Source: Glycomyces sp040645615 | GTDB taxonomy: Bacteria > Actinomycetota > Actinomycetes > Mycobacteriales > Micromonosporaceae | DNA: 64,000 nucleotides | Direction: 5' to 3' | Assembly: GCF_040645615.1 (NCBI RefSeq) | Contig: NZ_JBEYYO010000006.1 | Span: 1-64,000 of the forward strand | Shown: positions 60,155-64,000 of the stretch, piece by piece | Position numbering within the stretch: the stretch's first letter is position 1 | How the letters are laid out: each line of letters starts with the position of its first letter | Notes under the pieces: generated by a model | Databases searched by the model: none | The model's input: the letters and a program-made list of their open reading frames with translations, nothing else | What the model was told of the DNA's origin: nothing | Position numbers and translations under genes: made by a program

Positions 60155-60360
60155 TGGTCGGCGCCGATGCGTTCGACGGTGACCTGGAACTTTTCGGGGG
60201 CGAGGGTGCGGCCGTCGGTCTCGACGGACGTCAGCTCGACGATCGCGTGGGCGGCGTCGACGATGCGCGCGGAAACGTGCGCGTTCAGGCCGTCGTCGTA
60301 GTCGCCGTCAGCGGCGACGGCGTACTCCAGGACGTCAGCGGGAGTGAAACGAGTGCTCAA
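60151..60360 (-). CDS. small hypothetical phage protein
   Basis: 69-aa acidic protein from ATG 60360. It has a compact alpha/beta pattern (RFTPADVLEYAVAADGDY, VDAAHAIVELTSVETDG). Not recognised; its stop overlaps the membrane-peptide start. Confidence 0.55.
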   Translation of the reverse strand: MSTRFTPADVLEYAVAADGDYDDGLNAHVSARIVDAAHAIVELTSVETDGRTLAPEKFQVTVERIGADQ

Positions 60361-60381
60361 GGGAGGGTCCTCTCGGGTGGG

Positions 60382-60645
60382 TTATCGGGTGGTCGAGTAG
60401 GGGCCGCGGCGGAGGCGGCGGGCGAACCGTCGCCGCCAGCGCCATTCGCGGTAGTCGACGAGGCGGCGTCGCCACCACGGCAGGGACGCGTACGCGTCGG
60501 CTGCGGCGGTTTCGGCGGCACGGATCTCGGCGACGGCGTCGGCGAGGTGCCGGTCGAGGGCGGCGAGGATCGCGGCATCGTCGGTGTCGGGTTCGTAGTC
60601 GAGGCCGTCCTCGGCGGGCGTGTAGTCGTCGGCGATCTCGCTCAC
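60382..60645 (-). CDS. small hypothetical phage protein
   Basis: 87-aa protein with an acidic amino half and a very basic end (RRRLVDYREWRWRRRFARR). The 4-bp ATGA overlap with the loader-like gene indicates coupled translation. Not recognised. Confidence 0.55.
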   Translation of the reverse strand: MSEIADDYTPAEDGLDYEPDTDDAAILAALDRHLADAVAEIRAAETAAADAYASLPWWRRRLVDYREWRWRRRFARRLRRGPYSTTR

Positions 60646-61163
60646 GGGGTGGCCTTTCTGGCTCGGTGGATTTGGGTGAGGGCCTCGCCTGCGGTGCGGG
60701 CGAGCGAGGCGGGGTCGGACTGTCGGCGCCGCTGCGCCCGGTAGGCCACGGCGGCTTCGCGGGCGCGGCGGAGGTTCTCGGGGATCTCGGGGGCGTCCTC
60801 GCGGCCGAGGCGGTACGGGGTCGCCTCAGCGAGTGCCTGGCGGACCAGGGCCGCGCCCCGGGCGTTCCGCTCGATGCGCGCCGCGTTCGCCGCCTCCGCG
60901 CGCCACTCGATCGCCCGCTCCGGGGCCGGGGCCGCGAGCGCGGACGGCGGGAGCGCCCGCAGGATCTCGGCGCGGATCTCGCCCGGGGAGAACCACGCCT
61001 TCCGCTTCGCCAGGCGCACCACGGCTGCCTTCGCGGTTTCCAGGTCGGCCGGGACGTCGGCGAGGACCATCGACCACGCGTCCGGGGTGTACTTCGAGAA
61101 CTGCTGCGCGGGCTGCATCGACGCGACGAACGCGACGAGGACAACGGCGTCGGTCTCCCTCAT
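60642..61163 (-). CDS. phage helicase-loader-like protein (G39P-like)
   Basis: 173-aa protein. The amino half (DAVVLVAFVASMQPAQQF, then TPDAWSMVLADVPADLETA and RKAWFSPGEIRAEIL) resembles G39P-type replication proteins that load the replicative helicase. The rest is an Ala/Arg-rich helix region. It sits beside a DnaD-like initiator, supporting a replication role. Confidence 0.65.
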   Translation of the reverse strand: MRETDAVVLVAFVASMQPAQQFSKYTPDAWSMVLADVPADLETAKAAVVRLAKRKAWFSPGEIRAEILRALPPSALAAPAPERAIEWRAEAANAARIERNARGAALVRQALAEATPYRLGREDAPEIPENLRRAREAAVAYRAQRRRQSDPASLARTAGEALTQIHRARKATP

Positions 61164-61987
61164 GACAGGCCTGCCTCTCTGGCGGCGGCGCGCTGGTACG
61201 CCTCGGCGAACAGCTCGTCATTGGCCTGTTTGGGGCGGCGGATCGCTACGACGTTCGAGGGCTGCTGGCGTTGCGCGGCCAGCCGGAGCTGGTCGTATTT
61301 CTCCCGCAGCTTCGGCATGGACATGACGTTCGGTTTCCAGAACTCGTCCTGCTGGCACCAGTCGATGGCGGTGCGGACCTGTTCCTCGGTCCGGCCGTCG
61401 CGGTCGAGCATGAGGCGGGCGGCGTCGCGCCACTTCTTTGTGACCGTGGGGCGCTTCGAGCCGTTCTTTTCGACCCAGTCGGCAAGGTGCTCGCACAGCC
61501 GCTCCACATCGTCGCGGGGCGGCGGAGCCGTCTCCGACGAAGAGGTATTAGAGGTACGGGTCGGGTCGGGTCGGGTCGGGGCAGCGTTAGTCACGCCGTC
61601 CGTAACGCCGTTACTGGAGCCGTTATTAACGCCGTCAGTAACGGGTGCCTTCTGCCGTTCACGCCAGCGTTTCTGACGTTCGGCAGTCTTCGCCCGCTCG
61701 GTCTTGACCTGCACTTTCGACGGCTGGTAGTCGAGGAAGTCGTGCAGATTCCACCCGTCCTCGGTGGGCTCCCAAAGGCCCGCTGCTTCAAGTTCCGCCA
61801 CGTACTTTCCGGGACGCTTCATGCGGCGCGGAGCGATCAAATCGAGCCGGTTTTTCGGCAGATACCCGTCAGTAAGCCACTTGGAACTGCGGAAGATCGC
61901 GTTCGTGTGGAGCCGAAAGGCGCCATCGGATAGCGGCTCGATCTTCCAGTGGTCCGGGAAGTCGTCGTCAAAGCGAACCCATGGCAT
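61160..61987 (-). CDS. DnaD/replication-initiation-like protein
   Basis: 275-aa protein typical of phage replication initiators: an amino winged-helix-like region (VRFDDDFPDHWKIEPLSDGA, RLDLIAPRRMKRPGK), a Ser/Thr/Pro-rich linker and a carboxyl DnaD-like region (KKWRDAARLMLDRDGRTEEQ). The linker DNA carries repeat motifs that may serve as an origin. Neighbouring genes (G39P-like, RusA) complete a replication module. Confidence 0.7.
   Translation of the reverse strand: MPWVRFDDDFPDHWKIEPLSDGAFRLHTNAIFRSSKWLTDGYLPKNRLDLIAPRRMKRPGKYVAELEAAGLWEPTEDGWNLHDFLDYQPSKVQVKTERAKTAERQKRWRERQKAPVTDGVNNGSSNGVTDGVTNAAPTRPDPTRTSNTSSSETAPPPRDDVERLCEHLADWVEKNGSKRPTVTKKWRDAARLMLDRDGRTEEQVRTAIDWCQQDEFWKPNVMSMPKLREKYDQLRLAAQRQQPSNVVAIRRPKQANDELFAEAYQRAAAREAGLS
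61557..61650. repeat. repeat cluster inside the replication gene, possible phage origin
   Basis: Four to five tandem TCGGG pentamers (61557-61580) are followed by several copies of an AACGCCGT/CCGTAA-type motif to about 61650. Phage origins often lie inside the initiator gene. The pentamers also encode part of the linker. Confidence 0.5.
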
Positions 61988-62508
61988 CAGAACAGCCCTC
62001 CCTCATGTGATGTGTGCAGAACGGCCGCGGCGGTCACCGTGAACGGGCGGACGCGGATGACCGCGCCGGGCGCTTCGAGGACGTCGGGGTCGGTGGGGTC
62101 GTCGACGTAGACCTTCGCGAGGGCGCCGTATCGGACCACGCGGGCGTCGTCGGCCCACAGTCCGGCGTCCGTGAGGGCGTCCTCAGTCGACCTGGTGAGC
62201 TTGCTCAAATCCGGGACACGGTCGGGGAGCGCGTCCTCGTAGCGCGGCTTCAGGCGGCCCGCGTTGCGGCCGGTCCCGTAATGCGAGGCCGGGCGCGGCA
62301 TCGTGAAGACCATGTCCACCAGGAGCGGCCCGTCGAGAGGGGCAGCGGGGCGGACACAGGCGGCGGCGGTCGCGACGGCGGCCCGCCAGGGCTTGACCTT
62401 CGCCGAGGACTCAACGAGGATCACTGAGCCATTGCGGCGGCGGCCCTTCACGGACTTCGATCCCTGCGGGCCCGGGATGCCGTAGGCGACGATGCGGATC
62501 TCAGCCAC
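61987..62508 (-). CDS. rusA: RusA-family Holliday junction resolvase
   Basis: 173-aa endonuclease that resolves recombination intermediates. The amino region has YGIPGPQGSKSVK, and the core pattern VPDLSKLTRSTEDALTDAGL with WADDARVVRY carries the RusA catalytic aspartates (the family's PDxDNLLK...DAL form, here PDLSKL). Overlaps the methylase gene by 8 bp and the replication gene by one base. Confidence 0.85.
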   Translation of the reverse strand: MAEIRIVAYGIPGPQGSKSVKGRRRNGSVILVESSAKVKPWRAAVATAAACVRPAAPLDGPLLVDMVFTMPRPASHYGTGRNAGRLKPRYEDALPDRVPDLSKLTRSTEDALTDAGLWADDARVVRYGALAKVYVDDPTDPDVLEAPGAVIRVRPFTVTAAAVLHTSHEGGLF

Positions 62509-63694
62509 GGCTCGCCTCCCGCATCGCGAGGAGCATCCGCAGCGCGGCCGCGCCCTGCTGGCGGACCACTCCGTTGCCGGCGGCCTTCAGTTGGGCGTTG
62601 CGGGGGATGCCGGGGACGGCGGTGATGTGCCCTTCGGGGGCGCCCATCATCCACTCAACGAACCGGGCCGCGAGCCGGGGGCCGTTCCGGCCGGGCTCGG
62701 TCGGGGCCGGGGCCGGGCGGCCCATCACGTGCTCCCATCGGGCGATGGCGGGGGCGTAGGGGCCCCAGTCGAGATCTTCCGGACCGCGATTGACAGGGGC
62801 GTTCCCTGCCCGTTCCCGTTCGTGCCCTTGGCGAGGTTCCGCTGGCGCCGCGCCTCCCAGTTCTCGAGGTCCTCCCCGTCGTTCGGGTTCGACGCCGCAG
62901 GAGTCGGCAGCAGCCGCACGGCTGCGCTCGGGAGCGTCAGGTCGCCCGAGCTGCCGCGCTGGTTCGGGCCGCCCTTCGCCCCGTCCGACGCCCGCGGCGT
63001 CGGCAATAGAGCACACGCCTCGGCGGCGAGGTTCTTCCCGTGCGTCCCCGCCAACTGCGACGGGGTCCGCTTGGTCTGCCGGTTCTCGTTCTCCGAGGCC
63101 CTCGGGGTCGGCAACAGCACCACCTGCGTCTCCAACCGGGTCTGGTTCCGCCGGGACGAAAGGTCCCCAGGGCCGCACCCGGAAGTCGTCATCGGCGTCC
63201 CAAGCAAGGCAGAACCAGCGCTCGCGCCGGTGTGCCGCTCCAACGTCGGATGCTCGTAGGCACGTCCACGCGAGGTCATACCCGAGCGCGGCCAGCGAAT
63301 CGGCGACGGCACCGAATCCTCGAACAAGGAGGGCGCTGACGTTCTCCAAAACGACGAGTCGGGGTCGAAGTACGCGAACGGCTCGCGCGACATAGGGCCA
63401 GAGCCAACGCTCATCTTCGTGTCCTTTCCGCTTGCCCGCGTTGCTCACCGGCTGGCACGGAAAGCCAGCCGTGAGGACGTCGACAGGCGCCACGCGGGCC
63501 CAGTCGATCGCGGTGATGTCGCCGTGGTTGGGGATGCCAGGCCAGTGGTGCGCGAGGATCCGCGCGGCCCACTGGTGGCGGTCGTCGGGGTCGTATTGGG
63601 CGTGCCAGGTCACCTCGGCGGGCAGGACGTCCATGACGGCCATGTCCAAGCCGCCGTAGCCCGAGCACAGGGACCCGATGCGGATCTCAGCCAC
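62501..63694 (-). CDS. dcm: C5-cytosine DNA methyltransferase, prophage-encoded
   Basis: 397-aa methylase from GTG 63694. Motif I is SLCSGYGGLDMA (residues 8-19), motif IV the PC in AGFPCQPVSNAG (catalytic Cys 80), motif VI ENVS near 117, motif VIII RRERW near 156, and motif X GNGVVRQQG near the end. Between VIII and X is a long Asp/Gly/Arg-rich insertion (about 168-330) with VADPEGLGE-like repeats. No restriction partner is nearby, so it probably protects phage DNA. A second long frame overlaps it. Confidence 0.92.
   Translation of the reverse strand: MAEIRIGSLCSGYGGLDMAVMDVLPAEVTWHAQYDPDDRHQWAARILAHHWPGIPNHGDITAIDWARVAPVDVLTAGFPCQPVSNAGKRKGHEDERWLWPYVARAVRVLRPRLVVLENVSALLVRGFGAVADSLAALGYDLAWTCLRASDVGAAHRRERWFCLAWDADDDFRVRPWGPFVPAEPDPVGDAGGAVADPEGLGEREPADQADPVAVGGDAREEPRRRGVCSIADAAGVGRGEGRPEPARQLGRPDAPERSRAAAADSCGVEPERRGGPRELGGAAPAEPRQGHERERAGNAPVNRGPEDLDWGPYAPAIARWEHVMGRPAPAPTEPGRNGPRLAARFVEWMMGAPEGHITAVPGIPRNAQLKAAGNGVVRQQGAAALRMLLAMREASRG
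62725..63414 (-). CDS. overlapping reading frame within dcm, WPRSGM/LLPTP-type protein
   Basis: 229-codon frame shifted +1 relative to dcm. Its sequence resembles a phage hypothetical family usually found next to dcm: DSSFWRTSAPSLFED, RWPRSGMTSRGRAYEHP, and four LLPTPRAS or LLPTPAAS repeats. ATG 63414 has AAGGA with a 7-nt spacer. It shares every base with dcm codons, so it may be a real dual-coding gene, or an alternative-frame image of conserved dcm sequence. Confidence 0.35.
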   Translation of the reverse strand: MSVGSGPMSREPFAYFDPDSSFWRTSAPSLFEDSVPSPIRWPRSGMTSRGRAYEHPTLERHTGASAGSALLGTPMTTSGCGPGDLSSRRNQTRLETQVVLLPTPRASENENRQTKRTPSQLAGTHGKNLAAEACALLPTPRASDGAKGGPNQRGSSGDLTLPSAAVRLLPTPAASNPNDGEDLENWEARRQRNLAKGTNGNGQGTPLSIAVRKISTGAPTPPPSPDGST

Positions 63695-63881
63695 GGCCGC
63701 CTCCCAGGCGCCAGCGCACATGCCACAGCAGGCAGTACTCGCAGCCCTGGACACGCAGGTCCGAGGTCCGGTGGTGGGTGTCGCGGGCGATCCTGCGCCG
63801 ATGCACACGCGCGATCCGTTTCGTCACGTAGCCGCGCAGCTGCGTTTCGGGGCAGGTTGCGGCCCATCCCTGGCGTCTCAT
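63687..63881 (-). CDS. small basic Cys-containing phage protein
   Basis: 64-aa Arg-rich protein from ATG 63881, with GGAGGG upstream. It carries a CEYC pair near residue 48 and a helix TKRIARVHRRRIARDTHH, suggesting a nucleic-acid-binding zinc knuckle. It overlaps dcm by 8 bp and the upstream gene by 4. Confidence 0.6.
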   Translation of the reverse strand: MRRQGWAATCPETQLRGYVTKRIARVHRRRIARDTHHRTSDLRVQGCEYCLLWHVRWRLGGGRG

Positions 63882-64000
63882 GCAGCGGCCCTCCGCTCCC
63901 GCTGCGCCCGCATGTGCGCCTCGTGGCAGCCCTGCGGGCCCCGGCAGCGGCAACCGAACCCGTTGTAGCCGGTGTTCGTGCCGTGCGGGGCCCGCGGATG
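63878..64000 (-). CDS. partial small Cys-rich phage protein, cut by the window edge
   Basis: The visible carboxyl part reads PHGTNTGYNGFGCRCRGPQ then GCHEAHMRAQRERRAAA and stops at TGA 63878-63880 (ATGA overlap). The pattern HGTxxGYxxxxCRCxxCxxA is common in actinophage small proteins with a zinc-binding Cys cluster. The amino end is outside the window. Confidence 0.75.
   Translation of the reverse strand, partial: HPRAPHGTNTGYNGFGCRCRGPQGCHEAHMRAQRERRAAA

Overview
The window is high-GC actinomycete chromosome carrying most of an integrated siphovirus-type prophage. The chromosomal half (about 1-30.9 kb) has a classic actinobacterial gene order: holA, rpsT, lepA, hemW, then hrcA-dnaJ-(PemK-like)-rsmE-HIT-phoH-ybeY-CBS membrane protein-CDA-like-era. 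This resembles the mycobacterial hrcA/dnaJ2-to-era block, but the tetR, PhoD, CapA and siderophore genes around it differ. GTG and TTG starts are common and several genes look leaderless. The genus cannot be fixed from sequence alone; a Glycomyces/Micromonospora-like actinomycete is a reasonable guess.

Host region by region. 1-4.5 kb: an 8-bp tandem repeat, holA, rpsT, a TetR regulator facing a membrane protein with twin operators, and three copies of a 52-bp repeat. 4.5-13.3 kb: lepA, a PhoD-type phosphatase, a lipoprotein, enoyl-CoA hydratase and hemW back to back on one bidirectional promoter, and a CapA-like lipoprotein. 13.3-22.5 kb: the CIRCE-controlled hrcA-dnaJ heat-shock genes, RNA maturation genes (rsmE, phoH, ybeY, era) and an initiator tRNA. 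22.5-30.4 kb: a MarR/hydrolase pair, a pentapeptide-DinB fusion, a TsnR-like rRNA methyltransferase and an iron-siderophore ABC transporter with an IdeR/DtxR box. 30.6-31 kb: an excisionase-like HTH gene and the 3' stub of a broken gene, taken as the left prophage junction.

The prophage runs from about 31 kb past the right edge. Its left part (31.2-35.2 kb) carries an XRE repressor with two operators 20 bp apart, a PPC/DUF296 protein, a terminator-ended cluster of three CRISPR-repeat-like hairpins, and a gene set behind a 38-bp palindromic promoter. Everything from 35.3 kb to the end is on the minus strand, apart from one small gene. Read in transcription order (right to left) it encodes replication and modification (Dcm methylase, RusA, DnaD-like initiator, helicase-loader-like protein), accessory proteins, small and large terminase, portal, MuF-like minor capsid protein, scaffold, capsid, head-tail connectors, major tail protein, a frameshifted tail assembly chaperone, tape measure, tail tip proteins including a PhoD-phosphatase/tail fusion, amidase endolysin, an Acb2-like anti-CBASS protein and a holin. 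No integrase is in the window; it is presumably beyond the right edge.

The most interesting signals are the putative RNA anti-CRISPR locus (CRISPR-repeat mimics plus terminator), the Acb2 cyclic-nucleotide sponge, the PhoD-tail fusion, and a dcm gene in which a second reading frame also looks like a known phage protein family.
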